Below, piece by piece: positions 31,712-41,607 of a DNA stretch of 64,000 nucleotides. Position 1 is the stretch's first letter. Each line of letters opens with the position of its first letter. This stretch comes from JABMMZ01 sp044341025 (GTDB taxonomy: Bacteria > Bacteroidota > Bacteroidia > NS11-12g > UBA955), in assembly GCA_044341025.1 (NCBI GenBank), contig JBIISM010000007.1:57455-121454 (forward strand), written 5' to 3'. The notes below the pieces were generated by a model, which was given only the letters and a program-made list of their open reading frames with translations, was not told the DNA's origin and did not search any database. The translations under genes were made by a program, and so were the position numbers.

Positions 31712-34700
31712 TTATCTGATGATCTTAACGATACCATTCAATATTGGTTCGTCTTTATCAATGCCTTTGTAACGGTATTTCAATATGTAGTAGTAAGTTC
31801 CATCTGGGCATTCAGCACCAGTGTTTTTTACTTTACCATTCCAGTCGTTGGTTTTATCCGAAGACTCGAATACTTTAACACCCCAACGGTCGAAGATTAC
31901 CAAATCGTATTTGTCTTCACCTTCAATTAAGATATTGAATACCTCATTACCTACCAATCCTTCATCGTCTTTTCCATCAAACTTACCGTTTGGTGTGAAT
32001 ACGTTTGGTGGGCGAACAATTGCTTTGAAGTTGTTGAATATACGCTTACAAACTGTGTCTTTACATCCATTGTCGCTTTCAGCTTCAAGACATACCCAGT
32101 AAGCACCAAGTGAGTCTCTGTAGTCTTCGCAGATTTGTGGATTGTTGTAGTCGCCAGTGTTTTTACCATTAGGAATAAACACTCTTGCTACCGTTGGCAA
32201 ACTCATCAAATCAACTGGATTGTAGAAGCTCCAACGGTTGTTTATTACATTACCTGATGATGCCTTAGACGTGTTGTTGAAACAGAATATAGGTTTGCGT
32301 GTAGAGTCAACATCAAAGTCGGCAGTTACACCCTGTACTTCCACGATGACACTGTCTTGCATCGCGCATATCTTACCAGTAGTCGGAGCGGACGTTACGT
32401 CACCCATAAACTTCACGGTATATTTACCTGGCGTAGCATACACTTTCTTGGTTACTGTATCTTTTAAGATTGAAGTATCCGTTCTTGTTATACCATAGTT
32501 CCATACATAAGACGTGTAGCGACCTAAAGGTTTAACATTACCTGTAAATGTTATGGTATCGCCCAAGCAGACCTTCATTGGTTTAGCCAATACTTTTGTG
32601 GTATCATAAGCATAGATATCAATAAAGAACATGGTATCACCATTGGTGGTATCTGGGTAAGATACATAACAGTTTTTAGTTGAGCCACCTATCTTCAATT
32701 GGTAAAACTGTGTTAACTTGATGTAGTATCTACCAGGAGCAGCGTATTTATGAGTAGTGGTATCATTTGTGCCGGTAATGGTATCTCTTTGAGAAGCCAC
32801 AACGTTATCGCCAAATTCCCAAATCCAAATGCTGCTATCAGCTCTTTGGTGTTTACTTAAGTTTTTAAATAATACTTTCTCACCTACGCAATACTTGGTT
32901 GGCATAAATCGATCGTACTCAGGAACAGGACCAGGAATGTAAATTCTTGCAGAATCAAAAGCAACGCAACCCAATTCAGTTTCAACTCTCCATTTAATCC
33001 AGAAGTATCCGTTCTTGGTGTAATCGTGACCTATCTTACCCGGCAGATTATTAAAGAACGAGTTGATAGAGTTTTTGTTTTTATCGCCCCAATCAACAGT
33101 CCATTTGATAATTCTATCGCAAGGAGAACCCAATTCAGCAATACAAGGATCTTGTATGTATGAAGAGTCAAACAACTCGACGATGGTATTACACTGAGGA
33201 CGCGTTTGGTCTAATCTGAACTTAGCTCTTAAAGCCGTAACATAGATTTTTTGAGGGATGGTGTCTTTACAACCTAAACTGTCTGAAGCGGCAGTTCTGA
33301 TTAAGTATGATAATCCTGTATCAGCATTGTAGTATTTGCTACCAGTTCCACCACCTAAAATCAAGGTTTGACCTGGGGCATTATCCAAACCGGTAATTGA
33401 CCAAGGGAAACCACCGAAAGTAGATTTAGGATCTTGACCATCATCACGTTTGTTTAAGTCATGTCTGGTGTATCCTTCTCTCTTTATGTTGCCAGCCTCA
33501 GAAATACGGTTTCTCCAGTAGTCAACACAATCGAGCAAGGAGTTGCCTGTTATGTTACAAATAACGTTCAGTTCTGGGTATACGTTAAAGTATCTAAACT
33601 GTGGCTGAGCAGTAACTGCCTGACCATGGCATAAAATTGTATCGGTGTAATTCATTACGCCATAGAAACCTACAAGAACTTTTTTCAAAGTACCCAATTT
33701 CTTGGTACAGTTTTCAGGTGCATTGCTTCTTAAACCGAAGTTTGCGCCATAATAACCTGAATATTGAGGAATGAAACTGTAGGCTCGGTACATTTTACCA
33801 TCCCAACCTTTTATTGAATCCACTGGTAACAATGTAGAATCTCTAAAGTGCATTGAATCTTTTTTGTCTGCTACTTTATAGAATCTGATAAATCGACCAA
33901 AACCAGTGGTATCTAAGCAACCTCTAGACCCTGTAAAAGGCTTTCCGAAAGTTCCTAGACCATTCCAAATTAATTGGTTCATTTGAGCTGGAGACAATTC
34001 ATAGATATCGATTTTGTTCGCTTGTAAAATCAATTTAATGATGTCAAATACCGGGGTGATATCAGCCTCAGTATGCCATTTTAATACCTTAGCAGTTCTA
34101 AACTCAACAGAGTCAGTGGTTTTTGTTTTACCACCAAATGAAGATGTTTTAACAATTTCCAATCTGTCTTCTAAAATGGTTGAGTCATTTAGCTTTGTTT
34201 TGTCACCTTTCAAACGGGCGAATCTTTTGTAACGTTCAGTTACAGCTAATCTGTAATAGGTGTTGTAGTATTTGCCAACGTTCGGACCCTCTAAGCTCCA
34301 AGTTGCTTCTTCTACGTCAGGAACATAAGTTCTGTTCCAAGCCAAAGTAGTCATACTTAAAGTGTCGCGTTTACAAATTTTAGTGAATTCTTCGCCTTCT
34401 TTTGGTTTAACGATTCTAAAACGGTTATCCAATATAGGGAAACGGGCAAACTTAGGATAGTATTGGGTATCTACGCAGTTTGACGGATAATCAGATCCAC
34501 TCGTTGGCCACATGCCGTTACCAACCAATAAACCAACATTTATGTAACCAGTAATGGTGTCTTTAATGTCATCTACTGTAAATTGTTTTGAGAATCTGTT
34601 GCCTGCAGGACCATTAATTTGGTATCCTGGCGTTGGCACTTGGTAAGGAGGGTTAATTGGAGGCAAACCACCCATTGAAACAGCACCTGGAGTTAAGTTT

Positions 34701-37198
34701 GCACCAACCAAGGCTTCCCATTTGGTTTTGTTTAAAGCTGTATCGAAGTTGATTTCAGCCCAAGTGCGCATGCAACCTGGCTTGGTATCATCTAAAATAA
34801 AGGTTAAACCATAATTGTCTTGGTCACTTCCCAAACATTGGGTTCCAATCTTTCTTAATTTTTTAGCACTAGGTGGTTGCAAAGCAAGCTGGGCAATCGC
34901 TTCGTGTTCGCAAGCCAATGGATGACAAAAGTCTTTGTGGTTCAATCTAACATTGAAACATTTAACCGTGGTTCCAGCATAGAATTTTTGTCTGTGGGCA
35001 GCAGCATTGACACTGTCTCCAAGATTATAGCCTTGAATTCTCTCTTTTTTCCATACATTATGGTAACCTTTTACCATAAATAAAGGAATCGTGTCTTGGG
35101 TATATATTACCCAAACATTGTAAAGTGCCTTGTCTGTAGTATTCTTTATCACCAAAGTATTTCCTGGCTGCACCGTTAGGTAACGGGGTCCAACAAATCT
35201 ATTAGGAGGCAGACCATTTTTAAAGTCTATATATACTGTATCACCTACTTGCAAGTAAAACTTGGTAGCAGTGGTCATATCTATTTGAGCCGGTCCAGAT
35301 ATTTGCGTAGCAACCATTGTTTTATTGGTAATACTTGAGAAAATACTAGAGTCTTTTGTTTTATTTGCTAAAGCATTGTTACCATAGAATAAGAAAGTGT
35401 CTCTGATGATTGCTACTGAATCGTCAGCCCACATTTTCTTTTGGTAACACAAGCCTGAGTCAGAGCTGTAGTTCAACACGCTCTCAGATGTTAAACCAAA
35501 ACGGGTTTGGTACAATGAATCCCAAGGCGTATACCAGTGTGAAGGCAAAGAGTCTTTGCTAAACTTACAGTTTTTACCTACGTTGATTCCGTATTTTGTA
35601 TCTGTTGTACATTTTTCACAATAGTCATCATCAAAATCCCATAATCTCGTGGTACACTCGTTACCCCTTTTTTGATTCGCTCTTTTTAATACTGGCGGCG
35701 GCCCATCTGGAGATCCTGGCTTGCCTTTAATAAATGAGTGAACCAAAGGACGGTTAAATCCTGGGTAGATACGTTCGTGAATTGAAGGGTCAAATGTTGT
35801 ATTTGAAGGCAACAATACGCGTGTAATTTTGTTCACAATACCACTGTCATAAATCAAAACAAGTGAGTCGTCGTCTACCTTATTGTAGTCGTTGTGGTAG
35901 AATTTAGAGAAGTTATAGAAGTGAACAGTATCTTTAATCACACATTGGTATCTTTGTGTGTCTTCTAAGAAACGCATGCCTGAGGCAACTGATCCCTCAA
36001 TAATAGATAGTGGTCCTATAACTAGGATGGTGTCATATACTGTTCTTCCACAACCAGGAATGCTGTGCGTAAAAGAGAATGTTACTTGATATGGTCCTAA
36101 GCCACCAAATTTATGGGTACCAGTCCAGTTCCTAGTGAGGTTCGCTGGAATAGGTGGCAACTCATAAATATACAAAGGATTGGCAGCTTGTGGGATTGGT
36201 CCATCTTTCAACTTAAAACTAAAAGTTGCATCGTTGACACACAAGGAGTCAAAGTCAGCGATAATTACAGGCTTAACAATTAAGTTGGTAGCGGATGCCA
36301 CAAACTTAAATTTCTCTGTACATCCAAAATTGGTTGTAACTGTTAAAACAGTGGTGAAATTACCACCGTTGGGTCCTTGAGACTTAAACCAATGGCAAAT
36401 TCCGTTTGGAATATTGGCTCTCCAAAGGTTGTTGGTAGTTTTGTTTCCATTATCAACTTTACCATCACCCCAATCCCATGAGAATGATTGTATACTGTCT
36501 AACGGAACTGTTGATTTATTGGTAACACACAATTGCACACTGTCACAACGCTTAGGTTGTGGCGATGTGAAGTTCAAGCCCAATGAAGGCTGAACAATAG
36601 CAACTGCATTGTATCTTGATTTGGTTATACAACCATTGCAATCAATAACCTCAACGGTCATACCATAGGTACCACCCGCTGGATCTTGAAATGAATGACA
36701 AAAACTTCTTGGGCCATTGCCTCCGAAGGTGTATTTTGTACCATCGTCAAATACCACTGTGGTGCTGCAAATTGTGCCACCAGAGGCCATTGATTTGCTG
36801 CTATCTGTAAAGCAAAAACTGTTGTTAGCAAAACATTGGGTTTGCTTCACAATCAATTTTACATCAACCTTGGGTTTTGGATTAACTACAACATTTAAAG
36901 TATATGAACAGTTGCTGCCGTTCGCCAACTTTAAAGTCAGTTTGATTACCTTATTTCCAGCTGTGTTAAACACAAAAGTTGGAGTAAGTGATGTGTTGTT
37001 GCTTCCGATGCCATCAAAATCCCAAACCATGTTAGTCGCCCCAGGCGAATTACAGTTAAAAAGGATTGGTTCTCCAATACAGGCTGGAGATGAAGCAGTA
37101 AAGCTACACTGCGCATTCGCATAAGAATACGTCAGAAGCATTGTGAGCACTAAGCCCCAAGCCCTTGTCAGACGGATTATATTTTGCTTGATATTCAT
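31712..37198 (-). CDS. Very large PKD-domain secreted protein with T9SS type B sorting domain
   Basis: An 1828-residue protein with a signal peptide ending SYANAQ. From residue 30 there are PKD-type domains (MVWDFDGIGSN, FSWDWGDGKVDN, TTRLWDFDDDY, WTVDWGDKNKN, IWEFGDNVVAS, YVWNYGIT), with long intervening regions that lack an obvious family. The C-terminal about 100 residues are the sorting domain: PPNVFTPNGKFDGKDDEG, IFDRWGVKVFES, WNGKV, and a final GIVKIIR. It is the last gene of a three-gene operon behind an ECF sigma factor and a membrane protein. Likely a surface or matrix structural protein, exported by the type IX system. Confidence 0.88.
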   Translation of the reverse strand: MNIKQNIIRLTRAWGLVLTMLLTYSYANAQCSFTASSPACIGEPILFNCNSPGATNMVWDFDGIGSNNTSLTPTFVFNTAGNKVIKLTLKLANGSNCSYTLNVVVNPKPKVDVKLIVKQTQCFANNSFCFTDSSKSMASGGTICSTTVVFDDGTKYTFGGNGPRSFCHSFQDPAGGTYGMTVEVIDCNGCITKSRYNAVAIVQPSLGLNFTSPQPKRCDSVQLCVTNKSTVPLDSIQSFSWDWGDGKVDNGNKTTNNLWRANIPNGICHWFKSQGPNGGNFTTVLTVTTNFGCTEKFKFVASATNLIVKPVIIADFDSLCVNDATFSFKLKDGPIPQAANPLYIYELPPIPANLTRNWTGTHKFGGLGPYQVTFSFTHSIPGCGRTVYDTILVIGPLSIIEGSVASGMRFLEDTQRYQCVIKDTVHFYNFSKFYHNDYNKVDDDSLVLIYDSGIVNKITRVLLPSNTTFDPSIHERIYPGFNRPLVHSFIKGKPGSPDGPPPVLKRANQKRGNECTTRLWDFDDDYCEKCTTDTKYGINVGKNCKFSKDSLPSHWYTPWDSLYQTRFGLTSESVLNYSSDSGLCYQKKMWADDSVAIIRDTFLFYGNNALANKTKDSSIFSSITNKTMVATQISGPAQIDMTTATKFYLQVGDTVYIDFKNGLPPNRFVGPRYLTVQPGNTLVIKNTTDKALYNVWVIYTQDTIPLFMVKGYHNVWKKERIQGYNLGDSVNAAAHRQKFYAGTTVKCFNVRLNHKDFCHPLACEHEAIAQLALQPPSAKKLRKIGTQCLGSDQDNYGLTFILDDTKPGCMRTWAEINFDTALNKTKWEALVGANLTPGAVSMGGLPPINPPYQVPTPGYQINGPAGNRFSKQFTVDDIKDTITGYINVGLLVGNGMWPTSGSDYPSNCVDTQYYPKFARFPILDNRFRIVKPKEGEEFTKICKRDTLSMTTLAWNRTYVPDVEEATWSLEGPNVGKYYNTYYRLAVTERYKRFARLKGDKTKLNDSTILEDRLEIVKTSSFGGKTKTTDSVEFRTAKVLKWHTEADITPVFDIIKLILQANKIDIYELSPAQMNQLIWNGLGTFGKPFTGSRGCLDTTGFGRFIRFYKVADKKDSMHFRDSTLLPVDSIKGWDGKMYRAYSFIPQYSGYYGANFGLRSNAPENCTKKLGTLKKVLVGFYGVMNYTDTILCHGQAVTAQPQFRYFNVYPELNVICNITGNSLLDCVDYWRNRISEAGNIKREGYTRHDLNKRDDGQDPKSTFGGFPWSITGLDNAPGQTLILGGGTGSKYYNADTGLSYLIRTAASDSLGCKDTIPQKIYVTALRAKFRLDQTRPQCNTIVELFDSSYIQDPCIAELGSPCDRIIKWTVDWGDKNKNSINSFFNNLPGKIGHDYTKNGYFWIKWRVETELGCVAFDSARIYIPGPVPEYDRFMPTKYCVGEKVLFKNLSKHQRADSSIWIWEFGDNVVASQRDTITGTNDTTTHKYAAPGRYYIKLTQFYQLKIGGSTKNCYVSYPDTTNGDTMFFIDIYAYDTTKVLAKPMKVCLGDTITFTGNVKPLGRYTSYVWNYGITRTDTSILKDTVTKKVYATPGKYTVKFMGDVTSAPTTGKICAMQDSVIVEVQGVTADFDVDSTRKPIFCFNNTSKASSGNVINNRWSFYNPVDLMSLPTVARVFIPNGKNTGDYNNPQICEDYRDSLGAYWVCLEAESDNGCKDTVCKRIFNNFKAIVRPPNVFTPNGKFDGKDDEGLVGNEVFNILIEGEDKYDLVIFDRWGVKVFESSDKTNDWNGKVKNTGAECPDGTYYYILKYRYKGIDKDEPILNGIVKIIR

Positions 37199-37247
37199 AT
37201 TAATTTAAGATTGCATATTATATTCATTTTTTTAATTTTCCAAATTT

Positions 37248-38141
37248 TTATCTGATTAAAGTAATTCGTCGGATAATTGGACTTGATTCTAACTTGTTTT
37301 TGTATTTATAGATAACCTTTACAAAATAAAAACCTTCAGGTGCCAAATCACCATTTGGCATGCGGCTATCCCAAGCTGCATATTTGTTTGTTGTTCTGAA
37401 AATTATCTGATTTTCAGCGGTATATATGATTATTTCAACCCTTTCTTCTCCTATCAATTTGATAAGATAGGTATCGTTAATCCCGTCTCCATCATTGGTA
37501 AATGCATCGGGAACTTCAATGTAAGAGCTGTCCTTAATTGATGGATCGGTTAAAAACACTGCTTGAGGCTCTTCCACAACCAAATTATCTAACCCGTCAT
37601 TATTTGTTTCCGACTTGCCTTCTCTTGTTTCTGGTATGGCTTTAAAAGGGTAATCATTTATTGGTGGTGGCAAATCAATATCAAAAATATCGAAGTGGTC
37701 CTTTACATGATCTAAATGCTCATCCGCTCTTATAGGGTCAATTTTTTCAACAGATTCTGACTTTTTTAAATCGCCTTTATTTTTTAAATCCAAATCAGAA
37801 TTCACTTCAACCTCATTTACTTGTTCAGTGTTTGATTCTGCAACAACAATAGGTTCTTGTTTTTGTGCATCTGTTTTAAGTTCAGTGCTAACATTGTATT
37901 GATAAACTGCAGCGGAAACCCCTAAAACAAGCACAGCACCCATAGCTGCCTTCATCCATATTGCAGTTTTTACTGCAACTCCAACAACGCTGGCACTTGA
38001 GCTTAATGAACTCGAAATGCCTTCCCAAGCACCCGTTGGCACAGGAGAACTCGTGCTGCCCAGGTCTTGTTTAAAAAGACCATCAAATAATTCTTCGTTC
38101 GTGTTGTTTACTTTCACTTTAAATTTTCTTTTAATACCCAC
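37248..38141 (-). CDS. Single-pass membrane protein with a sorting-like C-terminal domain, in anti-sigma position
   Basis: A 297-residue protein. Residues 1-60 are cytoplasmic in character and contain NEELFDGLFKQDLGSTSS then PVPTGAWEGI, a phrase found in Bacteroidota proteins that follow ECF sigma genes. One membrane helix lies at about 62-84 (MKAAMGAVLVLGVSAAVYQY). A long acidic linker follows. The last 90 residues look like the type B sorting domain (EVPDAFTNDGDGINDTYLIK, IIYTAENQIIF, WDSRMPNG, ITLIR). The gene overlaps the sigma factor gene by 28 bp. It may be an anti-sigma factor that senses the export of such domains; this is inference. Confidence 0.7.
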   Translation of the reverse strand: MGIKRKFKVKVNNTNEELFDGLFKQDLGSTSSPVPTGAWEGISSSLSSSASVVGVAVKTAIWMKAAMGAVLVLGVSAAVYQYNVSTELKTDAQKQEPIVVAESNTEQVNEVEVNSDLDLKNKGDLKKSESVEKIDPIRADEHLDHVKDHFDIFDIDLPPPINDYPFKAIPETREGKSETNNDGLDNLVVEEPQAVFLTDPSIKDSSYIEVPDAFTNDGDGINDTYLIKLIGEERVEIIIYTAENQIIFRTTNKYAAWDSRMPNGDLAPEGFYFVKVIYKYKNKLESSPIIRRITLIR

Positions 38142-38662
38142 TCTTGCAAATGTATGCGCGCTTTATGCAATTGACTTTTACTCGTATTCTCACTGATTTT
38201 TAAAAGTTTTGAAATCTCATCATGCGAATAACCTTCAATTGCAAATAAATTGAAAACTGTGCGGTAACCATTTGGCAATCTATTTACCAATTTCATTAAA
38301 TCTGCTGTCTTTAATATTGAAATTGTATGGCTGTCAATTGGTCGTTCTGCAACGTCATCAATACTGTCAACGATGTTATGTTTTTGGTTTTTGCGGTAGA
38401 ACTCAATGCTGGTATTGATAAAAATTCTTTTTACCCATCCCTCAAAAGACCCTTTGTGCTCAAATTTCGTTAAGTTTTTAAAAACTTTTATGAAACTTTC
38501 TTGCAAAATATCTTTCGCTTCATCTTCATCCTTCGCATATCGCAAACAAACGCTATACATTTTTGGAGCTAGTAAATCAAATAACTGTTTTTGCGCTTTT
38601 GGCTGATTATCAATACATTCTGCTAAAATGGTATTTAGTTTATCTGTATGATTGTCTGCCAT
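38114..38662 (-). CDS. ECF-family RNA polymerase sigma factor
   Basis: A 182-residue sigma-70 family factor. Region 2 lies at about residues 25-90 (CLRYAKDEDEAKDILQESFI then KVFKNLTKFEHKGSFEGWVK), region 4 at about 125-175 (LPNGYRTVFNLFAIEGYSHD then EISKLLKISENTSKSQLHKA). Length and order are typical for ECF sigma factors. It is the first gene of the operon with the membrane protein and the giant PKD protein, and probably controls their expression. Confidence 0.92.
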   Translation of the reverse strand: MADNHTDKLNTILAECIDNQPKAQKQLFDLLAPKMYSVCLRYAKDEDEAKDILQESFIKVFKNLTKFEHKGSFEGWVKRIFINTSIEFYRKNQKHNIVDSIDDVAERPIDSHTISILKTADLMKLVNRLPNGYRTVFNLFAIEGYSHDEISKLLKISENTSKSQLHKARIHLQEWVLKENLK

Positions 38663-38739
38663 TTACACCTTGAATTACAATTCAATTTACCTTTAGAAGA
38701 ATTTTTCAGGCTATAGGTTGCCTGAGGATCTAATTTTTT

Positions 38740-39210
38740 TTAATTTTCTTCAGGAACTATTTTACCAATTGTGTATCGGTCTTCCAATGCCTTATAAGTA
38801 GACTCAGAATAAAAACCAATACTTTCTATGGATTCTATAATCTCCTCTTGCGTCAATCCCTTTGCTGGACGTCTAAATTTGACCGCCAACATATTTTGAT
38901 CCTTGTTAATAATATACGAAGCATACAACATGTTTAAATTGTTGTGAAGCAATTCTTCATACAGCTGTTCATGTCCATTTTCAGGCAATAAACACACTGG
39001 AGAAACCACTTGAAATGCAAATACTGGTTCATCGGATTCGAAATACAACCAAGCATTTTCTTTTTCTACTTCCCATAAATCGATGTAAATTTCAGTGTCG
39101 CCATTGTAAATTATCCATTGACCTTTTTCTGCAGCCCTTGTTTCCATAGGATTTAAGCCTAGAAAGGCAAATGTTGATTCTATTAATTGCGAATAGCTTT
39201 CGAAGTCCAT
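38740..39210 (-). CDS. YbjN-domain protein
   Basis: A 156-residue cytosolic protein with the alpha/beta pattern of the YbjN / type III chaperone-like fold: an N-terminal helix (YSQLIESTFAFLGL), strands (IIYNGDTEIYIDLWEVE, AWLYFESDEPVFAFQVVSPV), a helix (YEELLHNNLNMLYASY), and the segment DQNMLAVKFRRPAKGLTQEE. The molecular role of the family is not well defined; it may act as a chaperone or adaptor. It stands alone between the sigma-factor gene and sucD. Confidence 0.6.
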   Translation of the reverse strand: MDFESYSQLIESTFAFLGLNPMETRAAEKGQWIIYNGDTEIYIDLWEVEKENAWLYFESDEPVFAFQVVSPVCLLPENGHEQLYEELLHNNLNMLYASYIINKDQNMLAVKFRRPAKGLTQEEIIESIESIGFYSESTYKALEDRYTIGKIVPEEN

Positions 39211-39275
39211 AACTTATTTTTTATTGAGTCTGCAAAACTAAATATTTAAAGTTGAATATTTCAGAGTTTTTCAGC

Positions 39276-39283
39276 TATTTTTG
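39276..39283 (+). promoter_or_regulatory. Promoter -7 element for sucD (TATTTTTG)
   Basis: A TAnnTTTG match 18 bp before the sucD ATG at 39302, with a possible TTGAATA box about 20 bp upstream. The transcript would have a leader of about 10 bases, so the in-frame start at 39281 overlaps the promoter and can be excluded. Confidence 0.65.
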
Positions 39284-39301
39284 CACCAAAATTGTATAAT
39301 A

Positions 39302-40192
39302 ATGTCAGTATTAGTAGGAAAAGACTCTAAAGTGATCGTTCAGGGCTTCACAGGTAAAGAAGGCACCTTTCACGCAACTCAGATGATCGAATACGGAACC
39401 AATGTTGTTGGTGGTGTTACACCAGGCAAAGGCGGAACCGCGCATCCGGAATTGAACAAACCAATTTTCAACACCGTTCAAGAAGCTGTTTCAGCTACAG
39501 GTGCTAACGTAACGATTATTTTCGTTCCACCAGCATTTGCCGCTGATGCAATTCTAGAAGCTGCAGATGCCGGCATTGCTGTAATCGTTTGTATCACTGA
39601 AGGAATTCCAACAAAAGACATGGTGAAAGTTAAAGAATATTTAAATTCTAAGTCTTGTACTTTGATTGGACCTAACTGCCCAGGTGTGATGACTCCAGGC
39701 GGTGCTAAGGTTGGTATCATGCCAGGATTTATTTTTAATCCAGGTAGAATCGGTATCGTTTCTAAATCGGGTACCCTTACCTACGAGGCAGTTGACCAAA
39801 TTACCAAAGCCGGTCTTGGACAAAGCACTGCAATTGGCATCGGTGGCGATCCAATTATTGGTACAAGCACAAAAGAAGCAGTAGAAATGTTAATGAACGA
39901 CCCCGACACCGATGGCATCATCATGATTGGTGAAATTGGCGGTGGAATGGAAGCAGAAGCTGCAAGATGGATAAAAGCACACGGCACAAAACCAGTGGTA
40001 GGTTTTATCGCTGGACAAACTGCCCCTGCAGGACGCAGAATGGGTCACGCTGGCGCTATTGTTGGTGGCAAAGATGATACAGCTGCTGCAAAAATGGCTA
40101 TCATGCGCGAATGTGGAATTCACGTTGTTGAGTCTCCAGCTGAAATTGGGGCTAAAATGGCAGAAATACTAGGCGCTAAAGCAAACGCTTAA
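39302..40192 (+). CDS. sucD: Succinyl-CoA synthetase (ADP-forming) alpha subunit
   Basis: The 296-residue subunit that carries the phosphohistidine in the TCA-cycle step succinyl-CoA to succinate. It begins MSVLVGKDSKVIVQGFTGKE with the CoA-binding motif, followed by GGVTPGKGG, GPNCPGVMTPG, GIVSKSGTLTYEA, GIGGDPIIGT, and the active histidine in GHAGAIVGG. I start it at 39302 rather than 39281 because of the promoter at 39276. The beta subunit sucC is not in the window. A terminator follows at 40211. Confidence 0.96.
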   Translation: MSVLVGKDSKVIVQGFTGKEGTFHATQMIEYGTNVVGGVTPGKGGTAHPELNKPIFNTVQEAVSATGANVTIIFVPPAFAADAILEAADAGIAVIVCITEGIPTKDMVKVKEYLNSKSCTLIGPNCPGVMTPGGAKVGIMPGFIFNPGRIGIVSKSGTLTYEAVDQITKAGLGQSTAIGIGGDPIIGTSTKEAVEMLMNDPDTDGIIMIGEIGGGMEAEAARWIKAHGTKPVVGFIAGQTAPAGRRMGHAGAIVGGKDDTAAAKMAIMRECGIHVVESPAEIGAKMAEILGAKANA

Positions 40193-40210
40193 ATAAAATA
40201 ATTGATTTCT

Positions 40211-40238
40211 AAAAGGACAGCTTTGGCTGTCCTTTTTT
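40211..40238 (+). terminator. Intrinsic terminator after sucD
   Basis: An 11-bp stem (AAAAGGACAGC with GCTGTCCTTTT) and a TTTG loop, followed by more T residues, starting 19 bp after the sucD stop. Confidence 0.88.
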
Positions 40239-40334
40239 ATTTAGCAACTTTTTAAGCCGTCATTTTCTTGTCAATTTAGACATGAAAACACTTTTTCAAT
40301 TGACTTAAACATGGGCTGTCTCAGGTTTATCAAT

Positions 40335-40342
40335 TATCTTTG
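40335..40342 (+). promoter_or_regulatory. Promoter -7 element for ornithine aminotransferase (TATCTTTG)
   Basis: A TAnnTTTG match only 5 bp before the ATG at 40348. This implies a nearly leaderless transcript, or that translation starts at the second ATG at 40357 (MPTNSK). Confidence 0.6.
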
Positions 40343-40347
40343 CAACC

Positions 40348-41589
40348 ATGAAGTCGATGCCTACAAATTCTAAAGTTGAATACTATATACACCTCGAAGA
40401 ACACTACAATGCGCATAATTACCATCCATTGCCTGTGGTCCTTGAAAGAGGTGAAGGTGTTTATGTTTGGGATGTCGATGGCAAGAAATACTACGACTGC
40501 CTTTCAGCATACAGCGCTGTTAACCAAGGCCATTGCCACCCAAGAATTATAGGTGCTTTAAACAAACAAGCTTCAAAACTTACCCTAACATCGCGTGCCT
40601 TTCACAACGATTTGCTTGGAGAATATGCTGAATTTATCTGCAAGTATTTTGGTTACGACAAAGTACTGCCAATGAATACGGGCGTTGAAGGTGGTGAGAC
40701 AGCCCTTAAATTATGCCGTAAATGGGCATACGAAGTAAAAGGCATTGCTAAAAATCAAGCTAAAATTCTATTCGCTGAAAACAACTTTTGGGGAAGAACC
40801 ATTGCTGCTGTAAGTTCAAGCACTGACCCGACAAGTTACTCAGGCTTTGGGCCGTTTACCCCTGGCTTTGAAATTATCCCTTACAACAACATTGATGCCT
40901 TGCGCCTAGCGCTTAAAGACCCTAATGTAGCTGGTTTTATGCTAGAGCCGATACAAGGCGAAGCCGGCGTGGTAGTGCCAGATGAAGGCTACCTAAAAGC
41001 GGTAAGAGCACTTTGTACCGAACACAATGTTTTAATGATTGCTGACGAAGTGCAAACAGGTATTGCCAGAACCGGCAAACTTTTGGCCTGCGACCATGAA
41101 GATGTAAAACCAGATATTCTTATTTTAGGAAAAGCGCTTGGAGCTGGTGTGCTTCCTGTTTCTGCTGTATTGTCTAGCAATGAGGTGATGATGACACTTA
41201 AACCAGGCGAGCACGGCAGTACCTTTGGTGGAAATCCATTGGCTTGCGCTGTGGCAATGGAAGCTTTAAAAGTGGTAACAGACGAAAACTTGGCAGAAAA
41301 TGCGCAGAAAATGGGCGAAATATTTAGAACCAGACTTCGAAATATACCCTCTTCACATATTGAAACAGTAAGAGGAAAAGGTTTATTAAATGCGGTAGTT
41401 GTTAAACCTTATGGAGAAAATAAAACGGCTTATAATATTTGTTTGGCGCTTAAAGAAAATGGCTTATTGGCAAAACAAACACACGACCATATCATACGTT
41501 TTGCACCACCATTGGTCATTACCGAAGAACAAGTGAATGCGTGTTGCGACATTATTGAACGCACGATCATTGCAGAAACAACTGCTTAA
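40348..41589 (+). CDS. rocD: Ornithine--oxo-acid aminotransferase
   Basis: A 413-residue class III PLP-dependent aminotransferase that converts ornithine and 2-oxoglutarate to glutamate semialdehyde and glutamate. The N-terminus EEHYNAHNYHPLPVVLERGE is typical of OAT proteins. Further motifs: SAYSAVNQGHCHPRI, PMNTGVEGGETALKL, NNFWGRT, MLEPIQGEAGVVVP, ADEVQTGIARTGK, the PLP-binding lysine in ILGKALGAG, and HGSTFGGNPLACA. A small in-frame ATG at 40357 is an alternative start. No other arginine or proline genes are adjacent. Confidence 0.95.
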   Translation: MKSMPTNSKVEYYIHLEEHYNAHNYHPLPVVLERGEGVYVWDVDGKKYYDCLSAYSAVNQGHCHPRIIGALNKQASKLTLTSRAFHNDLLGEYAEFICKYFGYDKVLPMNTGVEGGETALKLCRKWAYEVKGIAKNQAKILFAENNFWGRTIAAVSSSTDPTSYSGFGPFTPGFEIIPYNNIDALRLALKDPNVAGFMLEPIQGEAGVVVPDEGYLKAVRALCTEHNVLMIADEVQTGIARTGKLLACDHEDVKPDILILGKALGAGVLPVSAVLSSNEVMMTLKPGEHGSTFGGNPLACAVAMEALKVVTDENLAENAQKMGEIFRTRLRNIPSSHIETVRGKGLLNAVVVKPYGENKTAYNICLALKENGLLAKQTHDHIIRFAPPLVITEEQVNACCDIIERTIIAETTA

Positions 41590-41607
41590 AACTTCTTGAA
41601 AGTTTAA

